Assembly: GCF_902364945.1 (NCBI RefSeq)
Contig: NZ_CABJFS010000001.1
Span: 62,001-126,000, forward strand
Direction: 5' to 3'
Length of the DNA: 64,000 nucleotides
Source of the DNA: Collinsella aerofaciens
GTDB taxonomy: Bacteria > Actinomycetota > Coriobacteriia > Coriobacteriales > Coriobacteriaceae
The notes beneath the pieces are model-generated. The model did not search any database and was not told where the DNA came from. It saw only the letters and a program-made list of their open reading frames with translations. Numbering within the stretch: position 1 is the first letter of the stretch; each line of letters starts with the position of its first letter. The translations under genes and the position numbers were made by a program. This document shows positions 29,093 to 37,843 of this stretch, one piece after another.

Positions 29093-29812
29093 TTAGCGCT
29101 TAAGACTCGTGGTCTGCCAGTCAGCTACGATGCGGGCCCATTTCCTGTGCAAGTCGCGTTCGCGATCGATAAACATGATGGCAAACGCGATAAACAGCAG
29201 CATGCTCGCCACCGCAATGGCGTGCAGCCCCATACGCTCGATGCACCAGTTGCCCAGCACGGCGCCAAACACAAAGGTGAAGATCACGCCAAAGTACAGC
29301 AGGCCGTTTTCCAAAAAGCCGCGCTTGTGGGTGATGATGTAATCGTCCACGTTTTGCAGGGCGTTGCGCAAGTTGCCGATGCACATGGTCGTAGCGATGC
29401 CGTGACCGTGGATCTTGCGGAAGCTCTCGACCTGCATGCCGCAGGCAAACGAGGTGAGGCAGTTGGCGAGCAGGTTGAAATTGCCGCCCGGGATAAAGCT
29501 CACGCCCAGCAAGATGACGGCTTCAAAGAACACCGTCACTTGGCGCCAGTGAATCACGCTGCCAAACCGTTCGTGTACCAGGTCGGCAAGCATAATGCCC
29601 ACGGCAAACGACACCACAGGGAAGAAGTAGCGCCCCGCAAGTGCCCAATTGCCCTCCGAGATGCTCACGCCCACAAGCAGGATGTTGCCCGTCTGCGCGT
29701 TTGCGAAAACATGGTCGCGCCCAATGTACGAATACACATCCATAAAGCCGCCGGCGAGCGCCAGGATAATGCCCAGTTCGATGGACTCCGATATCTGTTT
29801 GGCACGCTGCAT
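29093..29812 (-). CDS. YoaK family (DUF1275) membrane protein
   Basis: This 239-residue protein has about six to seven hydrophobic segments and the DUF1275 signature GGFMDVYSYIGRDHVFANAQTGNILLVG split over the first helix and loop. Family function is unknown. ATG 29812 was chosen because AAGGAGG lies 10 nt upstream and the family begins near here; the longer frame upstream is non-coding. It is transcribed alone, divergent from the YgiQ-family gene. Confidence 0.88.
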   Translation of the reverse strand: MQRAKQISESIELGIILALAGGFMDVYSYIGRDHVFANAQTGNILLVGVSISEGNWALAGRYFFPVVSFAVGIMLADLVHERFGSVIHWRQVTVFFEAVILLGVSFIPGGNFNLLANCLTSFACGMQVESFRKIHGHGIATTMCIGNLRNALQNVDDYIITHKRGFLENGLLYFGVIFTFVFGAVLGNWCIERMGLHAIAVASMLLFIAFAIMFIDRERDLHRKWARIVADWQTTSLKR

Positions 29813-29994
29813 CGTCGTGCATCCTCCTTGTTGACGACCCTCTCGTGCGTTGGCGGAAACATAGCCGCCGTTCATACTGTAACCCATTGACAACATGGCG
29901 TGCGCGCGAGACGGCTCCTTCGACACGGGGATACACAGTCTGGAAACAAACGGCACCCGCATCGACGCGCCGATCCGCCAGCTCATGTACTCCA

Positions 29995-30027
29995 CCAGTC
30001 TTTTTAGCCCCGTCCCAAAAAGACTGG
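29995..30027. repeat. Compact hairpin copy of the GGGACGGGGCT element
   Basis: CCAGTCTTTTT, an 11-nt loop AGCCCCGTCCC and AAAAAGACTGG form a perfect 11-bp hairpin between the divergent YoaK and YgiQ genes. TACAAT at 30029-30034 directly beside it could be a -10 box for the YgiQ gene. Confidence 0.8.
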
Positions 30028-30065
30028 TTACAATTACGTGCAGCATACTAACAACGGGAGGAATC

Positions 30066-32204
30066 GTGGCAAAAAAGCCCCAGGACGCTCAGCACAACCA
30101 GCACGGCAAGCATGCCCAGCGCGGCCAGCAGCAAAAGCGTGGCGGCAAGGCCCAGGGTGGCCACGCCACTCATGCCCAGGCAGCGCCCTCACGCCCCTGG
30201 CGTCCGGGCCGCGACAAGTTCCTCCCCGTCAGCCGCGCCGACATGGATGCGCGCGGCTGGGACCAGTGCGACTTTGTCTACATTTGCGGCGACGCCTACG
30301 TGGACCACCCTAGCTTTGGTATGGCCATCGTCAGCCGCGTACTCGACGCGCACGGCTACAAAGTGGGCATCATCTGCCAGCCCGACTGGACCGACCCCGC
30401 CAGCATCACGGTGCTCGGCGAGCCGCGCCTGGGCTTTCTCGTCAGTGCCGGCAACATGGACTCCATGGTCAACCACTATTCGGTGACCAAGCACCGCCGC
30501 CACACCGACGCCTATACCCCCGGTGGCGAGGAGGGGCACCGCCCCAATCGTGCCGTCACGGTCTACGGCAACCTCATCCGCCAGACGTTCAAGGACGCCC
30601 CCATCATCATCGGCGGCATCGAGGCGAGTCTGCGCCGCCTGGCCCACTACGACTACTGGCAGGATAAGCTCAAGCGCTCGGTGCTGCTCGATTCGGGCGC
30701 CGACATCCTCATCTACGGCATGGGCGAGCACGCGATCGTCGAGATCGCCGATGCGCTCGACGCGGGCCTGCCCATCGATCAGATCACCTATATCAACGGC
30801 ACCGTCTACCGCACCAGCTCGCTCGACGAGGTCTACGACTACGACCTGCTGCCCAGCTGGGACGACCTTGCCGCCGATAAGCTCAACTACGCGCGCAGCT
30901 TTAACGTGCAGCAGCAGAACATGGACCCCATCACCGGGCATCGCCTGGTAGAACCCTACCCCAACAGCGTCTATGTGGTGCAGAACCCGCCGTCCGCGAC
31001 GCTTACCACCGACGAGATGGACGAGGTGGCCGAACTCCCCTACGCACGCGATTGGCATCCCGATTACGACGCAGCGGGCGGCGTGCCGGCTTTTGCCGAG
31101 ATCAAGTTTTCAATCAGCTCCAACCGCGGGTGCTTTGGTGAGTGCTCGTTTTGCGCGCTGACCTTCCACCAGGGCCGCGTACTGCAGATGCGCAGCCACG
31201 ACTCGATCATGCGCGAGGCCGAGCTGCTCACGCGCGATCCCGAGTTTAAGGGCTACATCAACGACGTGGGCGGACCGACGGCTAACTTTAGCCGCCCGGC
31301 CTGTGACAAGCAGCTCAAGCACGGCGTGTGCAAGAACAAGCGCTGCCTATGGCCGAGCGTGTGTAAGAACATGGTGGTCGACGAGAGCGGCTACACGCAG
31401 CTGCTGCGCGACCTGCGCCAGCTGCCGGGCGTCAAGAAGGTCTTCGTCCGCAGCGGCATCCGTTTTGACTACACCATGGCCGATGCCTCGGACGAGTTTT
31501 TGCGCGAGCTGCTGGAGCACCATGTCTCGGGCCAGCTACGCGTGGCGCCCGAGCATGTGAGCGACGCGGTGCTCTCCGTGATGGGCAAGCCGAGCCGCGC
31601 CGTCTACGACGCGTTCTGTCGCAAATTTGAGCGCTTGAACCGTGAATACGGACTCAAGCAGTACGTGGTTCCGTACCTGATCTCGAGCCACCCCGGCTCG
31701 ACGATGAAGGAAGCGGTGGAGCTTGCCGAGGCTGTGCGCGACATGGGCTACATGCCCGAGCAGGTGCAGGACTTCTACCCCACCCCGTCCACCATGTCGA
31801 CCTGCATGTACTACACCGGCGTGGACCCGCGCACCATGGAGCCGATCTATGTAGCGCGCGACCCGCACGAGAAGGCCATGCAGCGCGCGCTCATCCAGTA
31901 TCGCAAGCCCGAGAACTACAAGCTCGTGCGCGAGGCGCTGGAAAAAGCCGGGCGTCGTGACCTGATCGGCTACACCAAGCATTGCCTGATCCGTCCCGTA
32001 CCGCCGCGCCCGGGCGAGACGTCTGCTGGCGGTGGGCATGGCACCGGCAAGAAGGGCGGCAAGCCGCACGGTGACGCCGGCGCTGGCAAGGGGCCTAAGG
32101 GCAGCAAGGGTCACGGCGGCATGTCGCGCGCGCAGAACACCGCAGGCCGCAACCGCGCAGCTCAGGGGCGTCAGGGTGCCAACGGAGGCGGTCGCCGCAA
32201 CTAG
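30066..32204 (+). CDS. YgiQ family radical SAM protein
   Basis: This 712-residue protein belongs to the YgiQ/UPF0313 family, which has an N-terminal B12-binding-like region (CDFVYICGDAYVDHPSFGMA) and a radical SAM core with CxxxCxxC at C356, C360 and C363 (GCFGECSFC). The substrate is unknown. The N-terminal 40 residues and the C-terminal 60 (rich in Gly, Lys, Ala and Arg) are low-complexity basic tails. The start is GTG 30066 with GGGAGGA 4-5 nt upstream. Its TAG overlaps the stop of the convergent CPBP gene through a shared CTAG. Confidence 0.93.
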   Translation: MAKKPQDAQHNQHGKHAQRGQQQKRGGKAQGGHATHAQAAPSRPWRPGRDKFLPVSRADMDARGWDQCDFVYICGDAYVDHPSFGMAIVSRVLDAHGYKVGIICQPDWTDPASITVLGEPRLGFLVSAGNMDSMVNHYSVTKHRRHTDAYTPGGEEGHRPNRAVTVYGNLIRQTFKDAPIIIGGIEASLRRLAHYDYWQDKLKRSVLLDSGADILIYGMGEHAIVEIADALDAGLPIDQITYINGTVYRTSSLDEVYDYDLLPSWDDLAADKLNYARSFNVQQQNMDPITGHRLVEPYPNSVYVVQNPPSATLTTDEMDEVAELPYARDWHPDYDAAGGVPAFAEIKFSISSNRGCFGECSFCALTFHQGRVLQMRSHDSIMREAELLTRDPEFKGYINDVGGPTANFSRPACDKQLKHGVCKNKRCLWPSVCKNMVVDESGYTQLLRDLRQLPGVKKVFVRSGIRFDYTMADASDEFLRELLEHHVSGQLRVAPEHVSDAVLSVMGKPSRAVYDAFCRKFERLNREYGLKQYVVPYLISSHPGSTMKEAVELAEAVRDMGYMPEQVQDFYPTPSTMSTCMYYTGVDPRTMEPIYVARDPHEKAMQRALIQYRKPENYKLVREALEKAGRRDLIGYTKHCLIRPVPPRPGETSAGGGHGTGKKGGKPHGDAGAGKGPKGSKGHGGMSRAQNTAGRNRAAQGRQGANGGGRRN

Positions 32205-33112
32205 CGAAGTGGTGCACTCGCTGCGTCCATCCCACACGCTTGGCGCAGCGAGCGCATTGCCTCCACCAGGATCACGCCGGCGATCGCGACCGTGATTATC
32301 ACGTCGAGCGGCGTGTTCACAAACCACAGCAGGCCCATGAGGTACGACCCGGCGTTAAAGGCAAAGTGCAGCAGAATCGTGTAGCGGAGCTTTCCGGTGG
32401 TCACGAGCACCCAGCCAAAGACCAGACCGGCGGCGCCGGCGTAGCAGCCCTGCACCCAGTTCATATGCATAAAGCCAAAGACCGCCGCCTGCAGCACAAT
32501 CGCCGCGGCGATGCCTCGCTTGTCCGGCGCCGCCCAGGGCACCATGGCGCCGTCTTGCGCGTTCGCGCGGCGCCGGCGTTTCCAGAGCGGACGGCACTGC
32601 GGGTTAAACGCTCGGAGCGAAAACTCAAAAATGATACCGCGCACCAGCAGTTCCTCGCAAAACGGAGCGCCGAGCACCGTGGTCAGGACGGCCAGATAGC
32701 TCGTGTCGCCCATGCCCGTCTCCTCGACAAGCTCGCTGTAATCGGCCGCCGCCTCGGGCAACAGCGACAGCACGGCGTCGGTCACGTAGCCAACGACCAC
32801 CTGCAGGGCAAGGCCGATCACGATAACGCAGGCGATGCGCCTCCATGCTTTGCCTGCTCCCCCGCCAAGCGGGCGCTCGCCCTGCCAGCGCACCATAAAC
32901 GAGCGCGGCCACAGATAACGCCACCACAGCAGCGCCATCAAAAACGATACCGTCTGCGCGACGGCCTGAAGCAATTGAATGTCGAGGTCATCGATTGAAA
33001 AACCCATGAACACCGATGCGACGCCAAGGGCGGAGAACAAAACGACGCTCAGGGCTATATCGGCAGCGACGACGCCAAAACAGGCAAGCGCCCAAATCAT
33101 CGCATTGAGCAT
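32201..33112 (-). CDS. CPBP family intramembrane glutamic protease
   Basis: This 303-residue multi-span membrane protein carries the CPBP (Abi/CAAX protease) motifs: FCEELLVRGIIF near residue 154, FGFMHMN near residue 215 and LLHFAFNAG near the end. Homologues process peptides or act in bacteriocin self-immunity. ATG 33112 was chosen because AGGAGG lies 5 nt upstream. It converges on the YgiQ gene with a 4-bp overlap. A dispersed 14-bp-stem palindrome lies immediately upstream. Confidence 0.92.
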   Translation of the reverse strand: MLNAMIWALACFGVVAADIALSVVLFSALGVASVFMGFSIDDLDIQLLQAVAQTVSFLMALLWWRYLWPRSFMVRWQGERPLGGGAGKAWRRIACVIVIGLALQVVVGYVTDAVLSLLPEAAADYSELVEETGMGDTSYLAVLTTVLGAPFCEELLVRGIIFEFSLRAFNPQCRPLWKRRRRANAQDGAMVPWAAPDKRGIAAAIVLQAAVFGFMHMNWVQGCYAGAAGLVFGWVLVTTGKLRYTILLHFAFNAGSYLMGLLWFVNTPLDVIITVAIAGVILVEAMRSLRQACGMDAASAPLR

Positions 33113-33141
33113 GCCAACCTCCTCTCGACGGGTAGTCATAT

Positions 33142-33195
33142 AAGAACGTCCCCAACGACTAGTCATTGGGGACGTTCTTCAACGACTAGTTGTTG
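33142..33195. repeat. GACTAGT/TTGGGGAC dispersed palindrome
   Basis: AAGAACGTCCCCAA (33142-33155) pairs perfectly with TTGGGGACGTTCTT (33166-33179) around ACTAGT, and a second half-copy CAACGACTAGTTGTTG follows at 33180-33195. A related copy is at 56823-56862. The element encodes the last residues and stop of the DinJ-like antitoxin. Confidence 0.88.
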
Positions 33196-33384
33196 GGGAC
33201 AGTCTTTGCCGAAGGCCCCGTTGGGCGAGATGTCGAACGGAAAGGTGCCGCAACGATTGAACGCGGCGATAAACATGCGGATGGCGTTGGACGGCGTGGT
33301 GCCCACGAGCTGGGTTGCCGCCGCGAAGGCTGCCTTCTCCTCGGGCAAGACCTTCGCGACAACCGGGGTCATGTGTTCTGCCAT
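33163..33384 (-). CDS. RelB/DinJ family antitoxin, orphan
   Basis: This 73-residue protein has the ribbon-helix-helix pattern of DinJ/RelB antitoxins (VVAKVLPEEKAAFAAATQLV, then GTTPSNAIRMFIAAFNRCGTFPFD). No YafQ/RelE toxin gene is adjacent on either side. The C-terminal residues (about CPQQLVVEERPQ) are encoded by a dispersed palindromic repeat, so the original tail, which usually wraps the toxin, appears to have been lost. ATG 33384 has AAGGAAG 5 nt upstream. It may now act only as a DNA-binding protein. Confidence 0.8.
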   Translation of the reverse strand: MAEHMTPVVAKVLPEEKAAFAAATQLVGTTPSNAIRMFIAAFNRCGTFPFDISPNGAFGKDCPQQLVVEERPQ

Positions 33385-33498
33385 GGCGCTTCCTTTTTGA
33401 AACGACGGTGGTGCGGATAGATGCGGGCCACGCGGCTGGGCGACGGGCTGTGAAGGCAACCCGATTGGCCCGCATCCGGAGTTTGTTTCTGCGGCGTT

Positions 33499-33530
33499 GG
33501 TATTACTTGGTATTCCTAAGTATTACCCCG
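33499..33530. promoter_or_regulatory. Three 10-bp direct repeats, candidate antitoxin operator
   Basis: TATTACTTGG, TATTCCTAAG and TATTACCCCG run head to tail at 33501-33530 with an exact 10-bp period, 117-146 bp upstream of the DinJ-like start. One-turn spacing on the same face suits a ribbon-helix-helix repressor. Confidence 0.5.
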
Positions 33531-33557
33531 CAGATAGAATACCACACCCGACCCCAT

Positions 33558-33580
33558 GGGGACGGAGGAAAACGGATCAT
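33558..33580 (+). repeat. 23-bp repeat also found at 19954-19976
   Basis: GGGGACGGAGGAAAACGGAT plus three more bases is identical to the reverse complement of 19954-19976. It lies 20 bp from the stop of the fused ABC gene. Confidence 0.9.
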
Positions 33581-33599
33581 TTTGTTGCTGAGTTAGTAT

Positions 33600-34967
33600 T
33601 TAGAGCGTGATGATGTCCGAGATATCGAGGGCCTGAGCGTCGGAGGCGTCGTGTGTGGCGAACAGGAGTGTGCGGCCATCGAGGAGGTCGAGCACGACCT
33701 CGGCCGTCGCATCGCGCGCGGCGACATCCAGGCCGGTAAAGGGCTCGTCCAGAATCACCGCACCGCCCGGGCACAGCAGGGCGCGAGCGATTTCGACGCG
33801 TCGGCGCTGGCCACCCGAAAGCTCGGCCGTACAAGCATGCACGTCGATTCCCGGCACCAGCAGGCGCAACAGGGCTGCGGCACTCGAGGCATCCACGCGT
33901 GCATCGGCGCACACGAGCACGTTATCCAAGGCAGAAGCGTCCTCGACCAGACGCGCATCCTGGAACATCATGGAGCACGGTGCGCATTCCCCCGCCGCCA
34001 GGGCAAGCAGCGTTGTTTTGCCAGCACCCGAGGCGCCCATCACGCAAGCGCGCCCGCCCGCGGGCACGTTGAGCACCAGACCATCCAGCGCCGGCGCCCA
34101 GGGCGCGCGATCGCCCACGGCAAGCGCAAGCTCCGCCACGTCGGCAGCGCCCGCACGACCGTGCAAGCCGCGTCCATGCGACCGTACCGCCGCACGCCAT
34201 GCCACGGGCCCCGAAGCCCGCAGCAGCCACACCAGCACACGCTCGCATGTCCACGATGCCGCCACGACCAACACGGTCCAAGCCAACAGGTCAGCTGTCT
34301 CGATGAGCAGCTTTGCCTGATAGATGCACTCGCCTACAGTACCCACCGCCATGCCGATCAGCTCCGCGGCCACGCCGGCCTTCCAGCTCATGCCAATCAC
34401 TGCCTGCGCGCACGAAAGCACAAACGGTAGAACTTCGCGCCAGGTATGGGCGCAAAACAGGCGCCAACCCCGTACGCCATGCAGGCGAAACATCTGCTCC
34501 AGCGGTTTGTTCACTTGCGCCAAGCCCTCGACCAGCGAGAAATACACGCCCGGCAGCGCCATCAAAAAAACAGCGGCGATGCTCACGCGCGCCGATCCCA
34601 GCCAAATGAGCAGCAGGACTACCACGCAGGCGACCGGTGTCGCCTTTACAAACGACAGCGCCGGAGCCACCAGGCGCGCAAACGCCCGCGACCGTGACGA
34701 AATCCCGGCAAGCACGCCACCACACACCGCGGCAAGCGCCAGCCCGCCCAGTATCCGCGCGCCCGAGCCCGCCAAAATCGCCCAGGTACCGCCATCGCAC
34801 ACCAGGCGCAGCAGCGCCAAGGCAACCGCGCCCGGCCCCGGTAAAATCAACGGCTGCGCCACCAGCGCCGCCGCAAAGATCCACACGGCAAGCCAAAAGG
34901 CGGCGACGGCACCCACTGCCGCCACCGCCTTCGCACGCTCAGTCATTTGTCGAGCAAACGCACGCAC
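33600..34967 (-). CDS. ABC transporter permease-ATPase fusion (nitrate/sulfonate/taurine type)
   Basis: This 455-residue protein joins a SsuC/TauC-like permease (residues 1 to about 260, hydrophobic helices, with VSIAAVFLMALPGVYFSLVEG and ELIGMAVGTVGECIYQA) to an ATPase domain. The ATPase has Walker A GASGAGKTT near 312, signature LSGGQRRRVEIARAL near 383, Walker B AVILDEPFTGLD near 407 and H-loop FATHD. At about 180 residues the nucleotide-binding domain is short. Such permeases and ATPases are usually separate proteins. It starts (GTG 34967) 3 nt after the substrate-binding gene. The substrate is unknown. Confidence 0.9.
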   Translation of the reverse strand: MRAFARQMTERAKAVAAVGAVAAFWLAVWIFAAALVAQPLILPGPGAVALALLRLVCDGGTWAILAGSGARILGGLALAAVCGGVLAGISSRSRAFARLVAPALSFVKATPVACVVVLLLIWLGSARVSIAAVFLMALPGVYFSLVEGLAQVNKPLEQMFRLHGVRGWRLFCAHTWREVLPFVLSCAQAVIGMSWKAGVAAELIGMAVGTVGECIYQAKLLIETADLLAWTVLVVAASWTCERVLVWLLRASGPVAWRAAVRSHGRGLHGRAGAADVAELALAVGDRAPWAPALDGLVLNVPAGGRACVMGASGAGKTTLLALAAGECAPCSMMFQDARLVEDASALDNVLVCADARVDASSAAALLRLLVPGIDVHACTAELSGGQRRRVEIARALLCPGGAVILDEPFTGLDVAARDATAEVVLDLLDGRTLLFATHDASDAQALDISDIITL

Positions 34968-34970
34968 GGG

Positions 34971-36029
34971 CTACTCCATGTAGTAGAAATCGTCAGCCGG
35001 GAGCTTACCGCCCACGGCGCTCGCGTCCGCATCGGCCAGCACCTGTAGGTACCCACCGAGCGCCGCCTTCATATCTTTCCCCGTCTGACACACGAGCATG
35101 CACCCGGGAATCGCCTTTTCGGCAATCGTGGCATTATCCACGATGCCCGCATCGACCACGGCCTGAGCCCAGTCCGCCGGCGCCGCATTTACGGCCTCAA
35201 CGCTCGCCGCATGGCAGCTCAAGAACTCCGCCACGGCCTCGGGATGCTCCTCGGCAAATGCACGGCGCACCACGGTCACGCCCGTCAGCAAACGGGAGCC
35301 CGTGTCACCCGCGAGCTCGTCCCACGCGTCGGTCAGGCTCACCGGTACCGACAGACTGCCCTCGCTCTTGGCGATGGCAGCGGTCTTGAATGGCTCCGGC
35401 AGCACGCCCACGGCGGACGGGTCGGCAAGCAGGGCCGACAGCACCTCGGTGGGCTCGCTCTTAAACTCGAGCGTCACTTGACCGGTCAGGCCCGCGCGCT
35501 CCAGCAGGTAGTTCATGACGTACTCCGGCGTGGTGCCCTTGCCCGTCATGTAGACGGTACGACCCGCCAGATCGCCAAACGAGGCCACGCCTGCGTCGCC
35601 CGTCACAACGTTCAGCACGCCCAGCGTGTTGATGTCGATGACCTGCACCGCACCCTCGGTCTTGTTGTAGAGCACGCTCGCCAAGTTGGCCGGCACCAGG
35701 GCAATGTCGATATCGCCCTGAATGACCTTGGGCACAATCTCGTCGGCCGCGGCGCTGATCGCAAAGTCGAACTCATTGTCCGTCTCGCCATCGGCAGCCT
35801 GGTCCATAAACTGCACCAGACCGATCGACGTCGGTCCCTTGAGCGAGGCAACGCGCACCTCGACCGACTCAGCGGCAGCGCCACTCGCCGCAGACCCAGC
35901 AGCCGAACCCGCAGAAGACCTCGCCCCCGCAGCTCCGCCGCCACAGCCAACCAGCGCAAGCGACAACGCGCCCGCGGCAAGCGCCGAGGCAAATCCCCGG
36001 CGCGACATTTCAAAATCAAACGCGCGCAT
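34971..36029 (-). CDS. ABC transporter substrate-binding lipoprotein (NMT1/SsuA-like)
   Basis: This about 352-residue protein opens with a signal peptide carrying a twin-arginine-like SRRGFA and a lipobox LVGC (C29), so it is a membrane-anchored lipoprotein. The mature part resembles NMT1/SsuA/TauA binding proteins (IDIALVPANLASVLYNK, GDLAGRTVYMTGKGTTPEYVMNYLL). An Ala/Ser/Gly-rich linker follows the lipid cysteine. It sits between the hydrogenase and the fused ABC protein, so these two form one importer. ATG 36029 is used; an in-frame GTG at 36038 overlaps the hydrogenase stop. Confidence 0.9.
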   Translation of the reverse strand: MRAFDFEMSRRGFASALAAGALSLALVGCGGGAAGARSSAGSAAGSAASGAAAESVEVRVASLKGPTSIGLVQFMDQAADGETDNEFDFAISAAADEIVPKVIQGDIDIALVPANLASVLYNKTEGAVQVIDINTLGVLNVVTGDAGVASFGDLAGRTVYMTGKGTTPEYVMNYLLERAGLTGQVTLEFKSEPTEVLSALLADPSAVGVLPEPFKTAAIAKSEGSLSVPVSLTDAWDELAGDTGSRLLTGVTVVRRAFAEEHPEAVAEFLSCHAASVEAVNAAPADWAQAVVDAGIVDNATIAEKAIPGCMLVCQTGKDMKAALGGYLQVLADADASAVGGKLPADDFYYME

Positions 36030-36031
36030 CG

Positions 36032-37843
36032 CTAGCACGTCCCCTCGTTAGGCATCGTCCATGCGTGATGGTCGGTATGCAGCAATCCCTCGGCCAGCGG
36101 CGACAGCGGCGCACCCAAGAACTCGCGATAGCACGCCTGGACATCGGGATTCTCGTGCGAGAAGCGAATCTTGGCGTTCGCATCGAGGCCCCACAGTACC
36201 TGGCCGCGCTCGGCTGCCAGCTCACAGCCGTCATGGATGGGCTGACCGCCGCCACCGACGCAGCCGCCCGGGCACGCCATGACCTCAACGAAGTCATAGC
36301 TCACGCGACCGTCGCGAATCGCGTCGAGCAGACGGGCGGCGTTGCCCAGCCCGTGCGCCACGGCGACGCGCACCTTGGTGCCATCGATATCGGCCACGGC
36401 TTCCTTCCAGCCGTCCAGGCCGCGCACGTCGGTAAAGAAGTCGGCGTCGGGGTTCTTGCCCGTCACCAGGTAATAGGCCGAGCGCACGGCGGCCTCCATC
36501 ACGCCGCCCGTGGCGCCAAAGATCACACCCGCGCCCGTGCCAAAGCCCAGCGGCGTATCGAGCGGCTCCTCAACCAGCGTGTCCACGCTCACGTGGCTCG
36601 CGCGGATCATGCGCACCATCTCGCGCACCGTCAGCGCAACGTCCACATCGGGCGCGCCGCCCTCGCCCATCATGCTCGGCAGCGCGCACTCGGCCTTCTT
36701 GGCCGTGCACGGCATAACGGACACCACGAACAGACGCTCGGGCTCCACGCCCAGCACCTTGGCGTAGTAGATCTTGGCGATGGCGCCGAACATCTGCTGC
36801 GGCGACTTGGACGTGGACAGGCTGTCGACAAACTCCGGATAACGCGCCTTCACAAAGCGAACCCAACCCGGGCAGCAGCTCGTAAACATGGGCCAGCCGC
36901 GGCTGTCACCTTCGCCCTTGGCGGCGGCGCCCAGGCGCCCGAGCAGCTCGGAGCCCTCCTCCATAATGGTGAGGTCGGCCGAGAAATCGGTATCGAACAC
37001 GTATTCAAAGCCCGCGCGACGAAGCACGCAAGCCAGGCGCTCGACGGTAGCCTCCTCGCGCGGAATGCCGAGTTCCTCGCCCCAAGCGCTACGCACGGCC
37101 GGCGCGATCTGCACCACCACGATCTTGTCGGGATCGGCGAGCGCGTCAAACACGGTCTCGGTATCGTCGCGCTCGCGCAGTGCGCCCGTCGGGCAATGCG
37201 TAATGCACTGGCCGCACGCGACGCAATCGGTCTTGCCGATCGGCGCGCGCCCACGGGTACCCACGGCGGTATGCGTGGCGCGGTTGGTCAGGTCCCAAAT
37301 CCCCAGGCCCTGCACGCTCTCGCACACCTTGATGCAGCGCATGCATTTAATGCACTTATCGTTTTCCCGGATGATGGGGAAATCGAAGTCCCAGCCCTCG
37401 CGTGCCAGGTGCTGCTCGTACGGCAGGTAGAAGATGCCCAGGTCGTTGGCGATGGTCTGTAGGTTGCAGTTGCCGCTGCGCACGCAGCTCGTGCACTGCG
37501 AATCGTGCTGGGACAGCAGCAGCTGCACGTTGGTGCGACGGGCCTCGCGGGCCTTGGGGCTGTTGGTGTGGACCACCATGCCGTCGAGCACGTAGTTGTT
37601 GCAGGCGGCAACCAGCTGGTCGCAGCCCTCAACCTCGACCACGCACACGCGGCAGCCGCCGATCTCGTTCAGATCGCGCAGATAGCACAGGGTGGGAATC
37701 TGAATGCCGACGGACTTGGCCGCATCCAGGATCGTGGTGTGCTCAGGAACCACGACCTCGCAATTATCGATCGTGAGCTTGACCATATTGTGCGCTCCGT
37801 TTTCGGTGTTGTCGCCGACAGTGGTGTTGTTGGGCTCTACCAT
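36032..37843 (-). CDS. [FeFe] hydrogenase, group A catalytic subunit
   Basis: This 603-residue enzyme makes or oxidises H2. An N-terminal [2Fe-2S] domain (CYLRDLNEIGGCRVCVVE and C further on), a His-Cys3 cluster (HDSQCTSCVRSGNCNLQ) and a two-cluster ferredoxin domain (CIKCMRCIKVCE; CVACGQCITHCP) feed the H-cluster. H-cluster motifs are TSCCPGW near 323, MPCTAKKAE near 380 and ACPGGCVGGGGQP near 525, followed by the small-subunit domain. The ATG (37843) overlaps the stop of the upstream flavoprotein, with GGGAGGAA before it. The arrangement suggests an NAD(P)H-linked, possibly electron-bifurcating, complex. Confidence 0.96.
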   Translation of the reverse strand: MVEPNNTTVGDNTENGAHNMVKLTIDNCEVVVPEHTTILDAAKSVGIQIPTLCYLRDLNEIGGCRVCVVEVEGCDQLVAACNNYVLDGMVVHTNSPKAREARRTNVQLLLSQHDSQCTSCVRSGNCNLQTIANDLGIFYLPYEQHLAREGWDFDFPIIRENDKCIKCMRCIKVCESVQGLGIWDLTNRATHTAVGTRGRAPIGKTDCVACGQCITHCPTGALRERDDTETVFDALADPDKIVVVQIAPAVRSAWGEELGIPREEATVERLACVLRRAGFEYVFDTDFSADLTIMEEGSELLGRLGAAAKGEGDSRGWPMFTSCCPGWVRFVKARYPEFVDSLSTSKSPQQMFGAIAKIYYAKVLGVEPERLFVVSVMPCTAKKAECALPSMMGEGGAPDVDVALTVREMVRMIRASHVSVDTLVEEPLDTPLGFGTGAGVIFGATGGVMEAAVRSAYYLVTGKNPDADFFTDVRGLDGWKEAVADIDGTKVRVAVAHGLGNAARLLDAIRDGRVSYDFVEVMACPGGCVGGGGQPIHDGCELAAERGQVLWGLDANAKIRFSHENPDVQACYREFLGAPLSPLAEGLLHTDHHAWTMPNEGTC

